From an uncultured Clostridium sp. (GTDB lineage: Bacteria > Bacillota > Clostridia > Clostridiales > Clostridiaceae): a stretch of 7,361 bases of DNA. Shown here one piece after another: positions 1 to 6,404 of the stretch. Positions within the stretch are counted from its first letter, which is position 1. Every line of letters starts with the position of its first letter. Both the position numbers and the translations under genes were made by a program. The notes beneath the pieces were generated by a model that did not search any database, was not told where the DNA came from, and worked only from the letters and a program-made list of their open reading frames with translations. The stretch is taken from assembly GCF_937920395.1 (NCBI RefSeq), contig NZ_CALEVF010000201.1:1-7361 (forward strand), written 5' to 3'.

Positions 1-1192
1 AATCATGAGGATTATCTGGGTTAAAACTTTCATGCATACATTGTTTTCCATCATCGGTTTGAATTATCATTTCAGTCAACTCTACTATTTCCTGTGGATC
101 TTTTGAAGTAATCCCCTGCATGATTAGACCAATAGGCCAAATGTTCCCATGAGGAGTATGTGGGCTCCCTAGTCCTTTTGCATATTTACCTTGATAATAA
201 AACGGATTTTGGATACTTAAAACAAATTTGCGTGTATTTTGATAGATTTCATCATCCACAGTTGTGTATCCTAAATATGGTATGGAAAGTAGATTTGGCA
301 CATTAGCATCATCCATTAAGTTATAGTGTCCCAGACCATCTGTTTCAAAGGAGTATATTTTCCCAAACTGGTCATTTTCAACAATTCCATATGTACGGAT
401 GCCCTCTTCAATTTGATTATTCAATTCCTTAGCCTCAGTTGCAAGCTTTTCATCCCCATAAACAGAAAGCGCAATTTCTCCTATATATTTAAGTACAACA
501 CAAGCAAACATATTAGCTGGAATATTGTATCCATAAGTACAGGCATCATCACTTGGTCGAAAGCCAGACCATGTCATACCTGTAAAAGTAACAGGTGATC
601 CCTTTCCATCATTGGAAAGGGTATCTGTGTTTGGGCAGTTTTCTCTTTTAAACCTATACTGAGATTTTTCCTCGTGGTACTGCTCAATCTTCCATAAATC
701 TAATATAGTATACATAGTCTTTTGAAAAGTTTCATCAAAAATATCCTTACTACCGCTGAGTTTCCAATACTGAAATGCAAGTTGCACGGGGTAACAAAGT
801 GAATCAATCTCATATTTCCGTTCCCATACCCAAGGATCTTGGAGAACTTTATCAGCTTTCATTCCATGGTTGTTTGGCTCCTTATTGAATGCATTTGCAT
901 AAGGGTCAATTCCAATATATTTAATTTGACGATTAATCAACCCTTCAACAATACGTGCAATCTGAGAATCTTTTGTAACTAATGGTAAATAATGCTTTAC
1001 TTGAGCTGAAGAATCCCTTAGCCACATTGCTGCTATATCTCCGGTTACCACAAAAGTAGTGCCATCTTTCAAAAGGCTTGTGGTAGTAGCTAGTGTGCTT
1101 AAATAACAATTTTTAAAGGTTTTTTTTAGTTTTTCATCTAGCTTATCTGCTATCATATCCGCAGTTTGTATTACTATTTCTGGCACTTCCAA
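1..1192 (-). CDS. GH125 exo-alpha-1,6-mannosidase (3' end cut by window edge)
   Basis: Translating the minus strand from a TTG at 1190-1192 gives 397 open codons that run off the window. GH125 enzymes are about 420-430 residues, so some 30 C-terminal residues are missing. The family removes terminal non-reducing alpha-1,6-linked mannose with inversion and without metal. Recognisable segments are [11 protein letters not shown] (residues 51-61), SGFRPSDDA around D215/D216, TPHGNIWPI around H348 and MHESF at 386-390. From memory, the Clostridium perfringens and Streptococcus pneumoniae enzymes have an Asp acid and a Glu base 173 residues apart; here D215 and E388 are 173 apart, so I assign them as the catalytic pair. 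No signal peptide is visible, so the enzyme should act in the cytoplasm on imported mannosides. Start choice: AGGAG (1203-1207) is 10 nt from this TTG, while the in-frame TTG at 1199-1201 is too close to it. The gene follows the GntR regulator and has its own consensus promoter. Confidence 0.9.
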   Translation of the reverse strand, partial: MEVPEIVIQTADMIADKLDEKLKKTFKNCYLSTLATTTSLLKDGTTFVVTGDIAAMWLRDSSAQVKHYLPLVTKDSQIARIVEGLINRQIKYIGIDPYANAFNKEPNNHGMKADKVLQDPWVWERKYEIDSLCYPVQLAFQYWKLSGSKDIFDETFQKTMYTILDLWKIEQYHEEKSQYRFKRENCPNTDTLSNDGKGSPVTFTGMTWSGFRPSDDACTYGYNIPANMFACVVLKYIGEIALSVYGDEKLATEAKELNNQIEEGIRTYGIVENDQFGKIYSFETDGLGHYNLMDDANVPNLLSIPYLGYTTVDDEIYQNTRKFVLSIQNPFYYQGKYAKGLGSPHTPHGNIWPIGLIMQGITSKDPQEIVELTEMIIQTDDGKQCMHESFNPDNPHD

Positions 1193-1256
1193 TATATTCA
1201 ATCTCCTTTACACATTCTTAGTATCTTTAGTCCATTAAAAGGTTTACATTGATTAC

Positions 1257-1285
1257 ATTATAACTAATCTTTATTCTGGTGTCAA
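1257..1285 (-). promoter_or_regulatory. Perfect sigma-A promoter of the GH125 gene
   Basis: On the minus strand TTGACA (1280-1285) is followed, after exactly 17 bp, by TATAAT (1257-1262). Both hexamers match the consensus fully. The predicted start of transcription is near 1250, giving a leader of about 58 nt to the TTG start codon. The A/T-rich operator array begins 5 bp upstream of the -35 box, where it could also act as an UP element. A promoter this strong would be expected to need tight control, which the array could provide. Confidence 0.85.
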
Positions 1286-1290
1286 TATGT

Positions 1291-1366
1291 TTAGTATATT
1301 AAATATATATAAATAAATAGTTAGTATATTAAATATATATTTATATATATTTAATATACTAACTAT
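1291..1366. repeat. Operator array: three 20-bp units, two forming a 50-bp palindrome
   Basis: The 20-mer TTAGTATATTAAATATATAT occurs at 1291-1310 and again, identical, at 1321-1340. Its exact reverse complement is at 1343-1362. Units two and three extend to a perfect inverted repeat with 24-bp arms (1317-1340 and 1343-1366) separated by TT. Each unit contains the 13-bp near-palindrome TATATT-A-AATATA (1295-1307, 1325-1337, 1346-1358), which is also present at the regulator's own promoter. Core centres are 30 and 21 bp apart, close to three and two helical turns, so bound proteins would sit on nearly the same face. The array lies between the regulator gene and the -35 box of the GH125 promoter. 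I infer it is the binding region of the adjacent GntR/LacI-type regulator. The palindrome could also form a hairpin in the regulator mRNA, but no U-tract typical of a terminator follows. Confidence 0.75.
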
Positions 1367-1416
1367 AGAAAAAAGTATAAGAATAGCACAGTTCTAGATG
1401 CAGATACAAAACTATT

Positions 1417-2556
1417 TTATTTATTTGTCTTGTCATCTCTTAAGTTCTTCACAGACCGACCCAAGACAAGAATGGAATCAAGGTAGGTTTTTCCGACTTC
1501 TACCTCTCCTTTAATAAAGTTAAGCACAAGTTGTACTGCGGAGTGTCCAATTTCTTTTTCCTTTTGCCTAATATGAGTAAAAAAATAATCACCCATGTTA
1601 TTTGTGGGGCCATCAAAGCATAAAATGGACATATCCTCTGGAACCCTTTTGTTCATATTTTTCATTGTCTGCATTACAATCAAAGCCAAATTATACTCCG
1701 TTACAAACAAACAGGTTATTTCTGGGTGATTTAAAATTAAATCTTTAACTTTCTTGCAGTCTGCCTCGATATTTTCCATATTGTCCATACCTGGCAAAGT
1801 GCTAACAAGATTTGTTTCCCATAATTTCTCATCAACCTTAACACCATGCTCTGCATAACTCATAATAAATCCCTGTATTCTTTCCTCTATGGTTGTGGTA
1901 TCATTTGGAGAGGTAGATATAAAGCTGATTTTTCGGTGCCCTTGTTCCAAAAGATAATCCGTGGCTTTTTTTGCAGCCCCCATATTATCTGTCCCAACAA
2001 AGGCAGCAGGAATTCCTTTTAGATCACAATCCATTAAAACAAGTGGGTATCCATCCAAAATTAACTTAAGTATTTTAGGATTATAGTGCTCTCCATGTAC
2101 TGGCATTACAATAATACCGTCAATCCCAATATCAATAAGAGAATCAATTACTTCATCTTCTAACTTCTGATTTCCGTAGGAACGCTTAGGAACAATAAAG
2201 CAGTTATTTTTAGATGCCTCTTCCTCTAGACCAGACAAGAGATTTGACCCATAACTTTCCGAAAAATCAGAAAGAATTACACCAATAAGGGTAAAATTCA
2301 ATCTTTGCTCTGGAACATTCTCGCATTTTTCTTCATTTAATTTTAAAACAAAGGAACCTTTTCCAGGCATCCGTTTTATTAACCCGGAACTAACAAGCAT
2401 CCCCAGTGCCTTTTTGCTGGTTATATTGCTAACATCAAATTGTGCAGCTAGTTCCTTTTCTGTTGGAAGCTTTTCCCCTTCAGAATATTCACCACTTACA
2501 ATTTTATCGTAAATAAAATTATATATTTTTTGATATAGTGTCTGATTTTCACTCAT
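1417..2556 (-). CDS. GntR/LacI-hybrid transcriptional regulator (AraR-like architecture)
   Basis: This 379-residue protein has an N-terminal GntR winged helix-turn-helix (about 6-72; LPTEKELAAQFDVS at 30-43, wing PGKGSFV at 64-70). A LacI/periplasmic-binding-protein type 1 sensor domain follows (about 88-365; IGVIL at 91-95, the strand GIDGIIVMP, VGTDN, and the late SILCFDGP). This is the domain order of Bacillus AraR, a sugar-responsive repressor; the length is normal. It is expected to be a cytoplasmic dimer that releases DNA when a sugar binds. Given that the next gene encodes an alpha-1,6-mannosidase, a mannose or mannoside ligand is inferred, not shown. Start: CAGGAG with 8 nt to the ATG. 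Two operator-like cores overlap its own promoter, indicating autorepression. Oddity: the usual recognition-helix pattern VSRxTVRxAL reads VSNITSKKAL, so two commonly conserved arginines are N44 and K48. The effector is unknown. Confidence 0.92.
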   Translation of the reverse strand: MSENQTLYQKIYNFIYDKIVSGEYSEGEKLPTEKELAAQFDVSNITSKKALGMLVSSGLIKRMPGKGSFVLKLNEEKCENVPEQRLNFTLIGVILSDFSESYGSNLLSGLEEEASKNNCFIVPKRSYGNQKLEDEVIDSLIDIGIDGIIVMPVHGEHYNPKILKLILDGYPLVLMDCDLKGIPAAFVGTDNMGAAKKATDYLLEQGHRKISFISTSPNDTTTIEERIQGFIMSYAEHGVKVDEKLWETNLVSTLPGMDNMENIEADCKKVKDLILNHPEITCLFVTEYNLALIVMQTMKNMNKRVPEDMSILCFDGPTNNMGDYFFTHIRQKEKEIGHSAVQLVLNFIKGEVEVGKTYLDSILVLGRSVKNLRDDKTNK

Positions 2557-2578
2557 ATATCTCTCTCCTGTTAATTAA

Positions 2579-2600
2579 TATATTTAATATATTTAATATA
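2579..2600. promoter_or_regulatory. Two overlapping operator cores at the regulator's own promoter
   Basis: TATATTTAATATA occurs at 2579-2591 and again at 2588-2600, the two copies sharing 4 bp (9-bp period). The same 13-bp core occurs three times in the array upstream of the GH125 gene. The promoter-proximal copy contains the -10 hexamer of the regulator promoter, and the second covers the predicted start of transcription near 2588. Occupancy would therefore block RNA polymerase directly, which is the classical layout of an autorepressor. Because the copies overlap, two dimers probably could not bind independently. Confidence 0.7.
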
Positions 2601-2623
2601 TCATTTATATGGTATCACGTCAA
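2595..2623 (-). promoter_or_regulatory. Sigma-A promoter of the GntR/LacI regulator gene
   Basis: On the minus strand TTGACG (2618-2623) is followed by a 17-bp spacer and TATATT (2595-2600). The predicted start lies near 2588, about 32 nt upstream of the ATG. The ribosome binding site AGGAG is at 2565-2569. The -10 box is embedded in an operator core. Confidence 0.75.
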
Positions 2624-2722
2624 TGTAATCCCATAAAGTTATTCCTTTATTTACTTGTGAAATAAAGACTTTATCACTTTATTCCATTTTCACACTATCC
2701 CTCCAATTCGAAATCTAGAATA

Positions 2723-2993
2723 TTAGTCACTTATAACTAAATACGTAGTTATACTTTCTTCAAATCCATAATGCGGATTATAAGATGCATTTAAAGTTTC
2801 AACACCTATTCTAACTCTTACACCATCAAATAATGAAGTACAAGGTTTAAAATAACACAGAAACTAAAGGTATAGTTATAGATGATTTAAAACCATCTAT
2901 AATTCTATTCGCTAAAAAGAAATCTTTATTATGAGGATGTTTGCGAAAGTAGAAGAGTAACTCCATACCCCTTTGGTAGGATATTGTATTAGA
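2723..2993 (-). pseudogene. Unrecognised frameshifted gene remnant
   Basis: Two adjacent minus-strand frames read like protein and join at a run of four T (2849-2852 on the plus strand as AAAA). The upstream frame is open from 2993, passes an ATG at 2964-2966 (MELLFYFRKHPHNK..., ending ...IPLVSVLF) and stops at 2847-2849. The downstream frame is open from 2863 to the stop at 2723-2725 and ends NPHYGFEESITTYLVISD. Removing one T joins them into about 85 codons from the ATG, reading through VSVLFKPCTSLFDGV. A third frame before 2940 (PTKGVWSYSSTFAN) is also protein-like, suggesting a second shift. The ATG has no properly spaced ribosome binding site. I do not recognise the family. The alternatives are chance open frames in A/T-rich DNA or a sequencing error in a small real gene. 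Confidence 0.4.
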
Positions 2994-3050
2994 TTAATTA
3001 TTTATATTTTATGGCAACCACACCCTAATGTAGTAAACCTATAAATAATT

Positions 3051-4013
3051 TTATTCATAGATAATCTCGTATTTTTTAATTAATTCTTCACTTATTAAAA
3101 CACCTTTAAGTTTTAAAGCTTGAAATGCTGCACCAACAACTGGGTCAAGTTTTTGCGGAATTACTACTATTTCACTATCTATATCCTTAACCTTTTGGAT
3201 AAATCTTTCATTAAAAACACCTTTTGCGTTGCCTAGGCCTCCTATAATTGCAACTTGTTTATTCTTAAAACAAACATTCATGTATACTGTTTTGATTAAT
3301 AAAGCAAGCTCGGTAGTTGCTTTTTCTACAATTTCCAAAGCATTACTATCTCCTAAATTTGCATATTTAGTTACAAAAGGTGCTAATCCAGCAGTAGCAG
3401 TTCTATCCAACCATAATGAGTCTAGCACTTTCACTAATTTAGATTTATCCATTTGAACTTCTAGATAATCGTTTACTGAACAAATAAATGGCGTAGTTTC
3501 TATACGTTTATCTATTGCTTTTGATAACTGCTTTAAGCACTGACGCCCTAAATCATAAGAACTTCCCGCATCTCCTTCCTTATAACCATAACCACCAGAA
3601 ATCCATTCCTCACCATTATCATTTTTCCCATATGCTACTGAACCTGTACCTATAATAATTGCAATCCCTTCTTTTGTAGCTAATCCTCCAGCTAAGGCAG
3701 TACGAGTGTCATTTTCAGAAATTATGAGTGGCTTATATTCAAAAAAATTTAAATTAGAGAGTTCGTCACTTATTTTTATGCTGTCTTCATTTGTAACTAT
3801 ACCTCCTAGTCCAACATAGGCAGCGCTAATCTTATACTCCTTATTAACAAAGCAGTCTAATATGGCTTCCTTTATATGTTTTATTGTAGTACCCAATGTC
3901 ACAGTATCTATGCTGGAGGGACCAGAATTACCAATTCCTAATATCTCTCCTGTTTCATCCATTAAACAAGCTTTTGTTTTAGTTCCACCGCCATCAATTC
4001 CTATTACAAACAT
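3051..4013 (-). CDS. BadF/BadG-family amino-sugar kinase (N-acetylglucosamine / N-acetylmuramate kinase)
   Basis: The 320-residue protein belongs to the ASKHA ATPase fold (BadF/BadG/BcrA/BcrD family), which includes eukaryotic NAGK and the clostridial MurK kinases. It should phosphorylate GlcNAc, and possibly MurNAc, at O6 using ATP in the cytoplasm. Visible motifs in order are the phosphate-1 loop DGGGTKT (7-13), END at 100-102 where D102 is the likely catalytic base, phosphate-2 GTGS (122-125), GDAGSSYDLGR (147-157) and the adenosine motif IIGGLG (256-261). Length is normal for the family. Start: a full AGGAGG (4022-4027) lies 8 nt from the ATG. It has its own promoter downstream of the por terminator, so it forms a separate unit. 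No other aminosugar gene (nagA, nagB, murQ) is in the window, so the exact sugar cannot be fixed. An activase of a 2-hydroxyacyl-CoA dehydratase is less likely because the Fe-S cysteines expected of that group are not evident. Confidence 0.85.
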   Translation of the reverse strand: MFVIGIDGGGTKTKACLMDETGEILGIGNSGPSSIDTVTLGTTIKHIKEAILDCFVNKEYKISAAYVGLGGIVTNEDSIKISDELSNLNFFEYKPLIISENDTRTALAGGLATKEGIAIIIGTGSVAYGKNDNGEEWISGGYGYKEGDAGSSYDLGRQCLKQLSKAIDKRIETTPFICSVNDYLEVQMDKSKLVKVLDSLWLDRTATAGLAPFVTKYANLGDSNALEIVEKATTELALLIKTVYMNVCFKNKQVAIIGGLGNAKGVFNERFIQKVKDIDSEIVVIPQKLDPVVGAAFQALKLKGVLISEELIKKYEIIYE

Positions 4014-4045
4014 AATATATTCCTCCTTTTTATGCTATAACCTAT

Positions 4046-4075
4046 ATTATAATGTAAAAGTAGAATTTAAATCAA
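4046..4075 (-). promoter_or_regulatory. Predicted promoter of the amino-sugar kinase gene
   Basis: On the minus strand TTGATT (4070-4075) is followed by an 18-bp spacer and a perfect TATAAT (4046-4051). The predicted start is near 4039, giving a short leader of about 26 nt that contains the AGGAGG site. The -35 lies inside an inverted repeat. Confidence 0.6.
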
Positions 4076-4090
4076 GGGGATGAATTCTAC
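4060..4090. promoter_or_regulatory. Inverted repeat over the kinase -35 box, candidate operator
   Basis: GTAGAATT (4060-4067) and its exact complement AATTCTAC (4083-4090) are separated by 15 bp centred on 4075. The -35 hexamer (4070-4075) lies between the arms. The spacing and position suit a dimeric repressor. The arms bear no resemblance to the TATATTTAATATA core, so a different regulator is implied. No candidate regulator gene is adjacent. Confidence 0.4.
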
Positions 4091-4156
4091 ATTGTTTTCC
4101 AATTACCTTTATATAATGTAACATTTTTGTCAATATGTACTTTTTTACGGAAACAC

Positions 4157-4191
4157 TAAAACCCAGTAATTATTTAAATTACTGGGTTTTA
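4157..4191. terminator. Bidirectional intrinsic terminator after the por operon
   Basis: A 15-bp perfect stem (4157-4171 with 4177-4191) encloses a 5-nt loop (ATTTA). The GC-containing heart is ACCCAGT/ACTGGGT, flanked by A-runs on one side and T-runs on the other, so it can work in both directions. It lies about 70 nt beyond the porB stop codon and upstream of the kinase promoter, separating the two units. Confidence 0.88.
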
Positions 4192-4261
4192 ACTAATTAA
4201 AACTTTAGCTATATTCAAAAATATTCATTTTTAATATTAAAATTAATAACTTATTTTACAT

Positions 4262-5197
4262 TTATTCTTCTTCTCCGCAGAGCATCAAAAGTTCTTCCCA
4301 CCTTATGTCAACTTCCTTTTGTGCAGCTTCAAGCATATAAGCATTTTCGGGTTTAAAGAGGTGCTTGAATCTTCCCTGAGACTTTAACCATTCAGTTATA
4401 GGTAATTTATTCTTAGGCTTATAATTCAACTTATACTTGCCATCTATTACTTCATAAAGTGGCCAGAAACATGTCTCAACAGCAAGATCAACGAGTTGAA
4501 GTTCGGTACTTGTATCACATCTCCACCCTCTTGAACATGGTGTTAATACATTTATAAATGCAGGACCTTCAGTATATATTCCCTTCCCTGCTTTTTCATA
4601 AAGGTCTTTCCATTTTGAAGCTACTGTCTGAGCAACATAAGGTATATGATGGTCTGCCATAATCTTGGTAAGATCTTTTCTATACTGCTGCTTTCCTGGA
4701 ACAACCTTTCCTGCAGGTGATGTTGTAGTATCTGCACCAAATGGTGTTGCAGATGATCTTTGTATTCCTGTATTCATATATGCTCCATTATCATAGCAGA
4801 CATATAGCATATCATGTCCTCTTTCCATAGCTCCTGAAAGTGACTGAAATCCTATATCATAAGTACCGCCGTCTCCGCCGAATGCTATAAATTTATAATT
4901 CCCATCAATCTTGTTATTTTTATTTAAAGCTCTGTATGCTGCTTCCACACCACTTATAGTAGCTCCTGCATTTTCAAATGCTGAATGTATATAGGAATCC
5001 TTCCACACTGTATATGGGAAAATTGTTGTGGATACTTCAAGGCATCCTGTTGCATTTCCTATTACTGCCTTGTCTCCTTCTTTTAATGCTTTAAGAACCC
5101 ATTTAGCAACTATAGGAGCTCCACATCCTGCACAACTTCTATGTCCACTTGTAATTCTATCTGGCTTTTTAGATAATTCTTTTAAATTAGCTTCCAT
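4262..5197 (-). CDS. porB: 2-oxoacid (pyruvate):ferredoxin oxidoreductase, beta subunit
   Basis: The 311-residue beta subunit binds thiamine diphosphate and the proximal [4Fe-4S] cluster, and with alpha forms the site where pyruvate is decarboxylated to hydroxyethyl-TPP. Visible features: HRSCAGCGAP with C22 and C25, then C52 (ATGCLEV) and C221 (LTPCSRGW), which match the four cluster ligands of the family. The TPP motif GGDGGTYDIG (107-116) pairs with DNGAYMNTG (136-144), with D109 and N137 as likely Mg ligands. Length is typical. It is the last gene of the operon, 14 nt after porA; its ribosome binding site, a run AGGGGG, overlaps the porA stop codon and suggests coupled translation. A ketoisovalerate or other 2-oxoacid specificity cannot be excluded from sequence alone. 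Confidence 0.93.
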   Translation of the reverse strand: MEANLKELSKKPDRITSGHRSCAGCGAPIVAKWVLKALKEGDKAVIGNATGCLEVSTTIFPYTVWKDSYIHSAFENAGATISGVEAAYRALNKNNKIDGNYKFIAFGGDGGTYDIGFQSLSGAMERGHDMLYVCYDNGAYMNTGIQRSSATPFGADTTTSPAGKVVPGKQQYRKDLTKIMADHHIPYVAQTVASKWKDLYEKAGKGIYTEGPAFINVLTPCSRGWRCDTSTELQLVDLAVETCFWPLYEVIDGKYKLNYKPKNKLPITEWLKSQGRFKHLFKPENAYMLEAAQKEVDIRWEELLMLCGEEE

Positions 5198-5211
5198 ATT
5201 TTTTACACCCC

Positions 5212-6387
5212 CTATTCCCTTACTCTAAGATGGTTATATAGCTCAGCTTTTCCAGTCTTAACACTTCTCAATAGATCATTATACACTTCTTCTATGGAAT
5301 CTATTGTTACATCTCTTCCACCAAGTCCATATATATAACTTGTTACAAGTTTCCCATCATTTCTTCCATAAAGTGCACTTCTGACTTCTAGAAATAGTGG
5401 ACCTCCAACTGTAGAAAATGTTTCAACTTTATCAAGTACTGCAGCAGCTTTTACATTTTTAAGTGCTTTTGCAATTTCTTCTGCCGGGAACGGTCTGAAC
5501 ATTCTTATCTTAATAAGACCAGCTTTTATACCTTTTTCTCTCAAATTGTTTACAACAACCTTTGCTGTTCCTGCTGTTGAATTTATAATTACAATAGCAA
5601 CCTCGGCATCTTCCATTCTGTATTCTTCAAAGAAACTATACTTTCTCCCAGTAAGCTTTTCATATTCGAAAGCAACTTCAAGAATTACTTTCTTAGCATT
5701 TATCATTCCCTGAAGCTGAAGCCTCTTATGTTCAAACAAATACTGTGGTAAATCAAGTGCTCCATAAGTAAGTGGATCTCCCTTTAAAAGAGAATGTTCT
5801 GGGTTATACTCACCTACAAACTTCTGAACTTCTTCTTTATCAAGTATTGTCATATTTTCAACAGCATGACTTGTTATAAAACCATCATAACATACCATAA
5901 CAGGTAGCCTTACATCCTTATTTTCAGCTATTCTGACAGCCTGAACAAAATTATCATATGCTTCCTGTACTGATTCGCTGTAAATCTGTATCCAGCCTGT
6001 GTTCATAGCGCCCATACTGTCACTGTGATCATTATTTATGTTAATTGGTCCTGTTATTGCCCTATTTGCAACAGCCATTACAATTGGAAGTCTCATGGAA
6101 GAAGCGATATTAAGCATTTCCCACATAAAAGCAAGTCCATTTGCTGATGTTGCCGTCATAACTCTTGCACCTGCAGCTGATGCACCTATACAGGCACTCA
6201 TTGCACTGTGCTCCGACTCAACAGGAATAAATTCTGTGTGGACCTTTCCATTATTTACAAATTGCGAAAAATATTGCGGTACTTCAGTTGAAGGTGTGAT
6301 AGGATATGCTGCTACTACATCTGGATCTATCTGTAGCATGGCATCTGCAACAGCTTCATTACCACTTAAACTTACTTTTTTAGCCAT
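5212..6387 (-). CDS. porA: 2-oxoacid (pyruvate):ferredoxin oxidoreductase, alpha subunit
   Basis: The 391-residue alpha subunit carries the pyrimidine-binding domain (about 1-240) and a transketolase C-terminal-like domain (about 250-370). YPITPST (28-34), SEH with E59, and VANRAITGP with R109 align with the substrate Thr, TPP-activating Glu and substrate Arg of Desulfovibrio africanus PFOR (Thr31, Glu64, Arg114, from memory). The complex oxidises pyruvate plus CoA to acetyl-CoA and CO2, reducing ferredoxin, and is reversible (pyruvate synthase). Full length, with no frame disruption. Start: AAAGGGGGAG lies a short distance before the ATG, and the gap to porD is 17 nt. There is no CoA- or ferredoxin-domain fusion, unlike the single-chain enzyme. 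Confidence 0.94.
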   Translation of the reverse strand: MAKKVSLSGNEAVADAMLQIDPDVVAAYPITPSTEVPQYFSQFVNNGKVHTEFIPVESEHSAMSACIGASAAGARVMTATSANGLAFMWEMLNIASSMRLPIVMAVANRAITGPININNDHSDSMGAMNTGWIQIYSESVQEAYDNFVQAVRIAENKDVRLPVMVCYDGFITSHAVENMTILDKEEVQKFVGEYNPEHSLLKGDPLTYGALDLPQYLFEHKRLQLQGMINAKKVILEVAFEYEKLTGRKYSFFEEYRMEDAEVAIVIINSTAGTAKVVVNNLREKGIKAGLIKIRMFRPFPAEEIAKALKNVKAAAVLDKVETFSTVGGPLFLEVRSALYGRNDGKLVTSYIYGLGGRDVTIDSIEEVYNDLLRSVKTGKAELYNHLRVRE

Positions 6388-6404
6388 ATTTATTCTCCCC
6401 CTTT

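Larger units (their letters stand above)
2557..3050. other. 494-bp gap between kinase and regulator genes
   Basis: No intact gene is visible here. From the kinase end, 3050-2997 is plain A/T-rich sequence with an 11-bp A/T-only inverted repeat (2996-3006 with 3040-3050, 33-nt loop), too weak to call a terminator. The stretch 2993-2723 holds a decayed-looking coding fragment. The stretch 2722-2624 shows only a small AATAAAG/CTTTATT inverted repeat (2661-2667, 2677-2683) and no clear site. The rest, 2623-2557, is the promoter, operators and ribosome binding site of the regulator gene. Confidence 0.6.

Noticed and set aside
326..598. Plus-strand open frame of 90 codons
   Set aside because: It lies antisense to the GH125 coding region, whose conserved catalytic motifs run through the same bases; no ribosome binding site precedes it.
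1199..1201. Upstream in-frame TTG as the GH125 start
   Set aside because: It sits 1 nt from the AGGAG ribosome binding site; the TTG at 1190-1192 has a workable 10-nt spacing.
2876..2902. Hairpin TTATAGATG / CATCTATAA as a terminator
   Set aside because: It is A/T-rich, has a 9-nt loop and no T-run on either side, and falls inside the protein-like remnant frame.
2996..3050. Terminator for the kinase gene
   Set aside because: The 11-bp arms are only A and T with a 33-nt loop and no T-tract; the stem would be too weak.
3002..3058. 18-codon minus-strand frame starting MNKIIYRF and overlapping the kinase stop
   Set aside because: Very short, no proper ribosome binding site, no recognisable content.
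4128..4133. TTGACA on the minus strand as an alternative -35 for the kinase
   Set aside because: No -10-like hexamer occurs 16-18 bp downstream; the TTGATT/TATAAT pair nearer the gene fits better.
4229..4242. 14-bp palindrome TTTTAATATTAAAA downstream of porB
   Set aside because: Such palindromes are expected by chance in this A/T-rich DNA and it has no promoter context.
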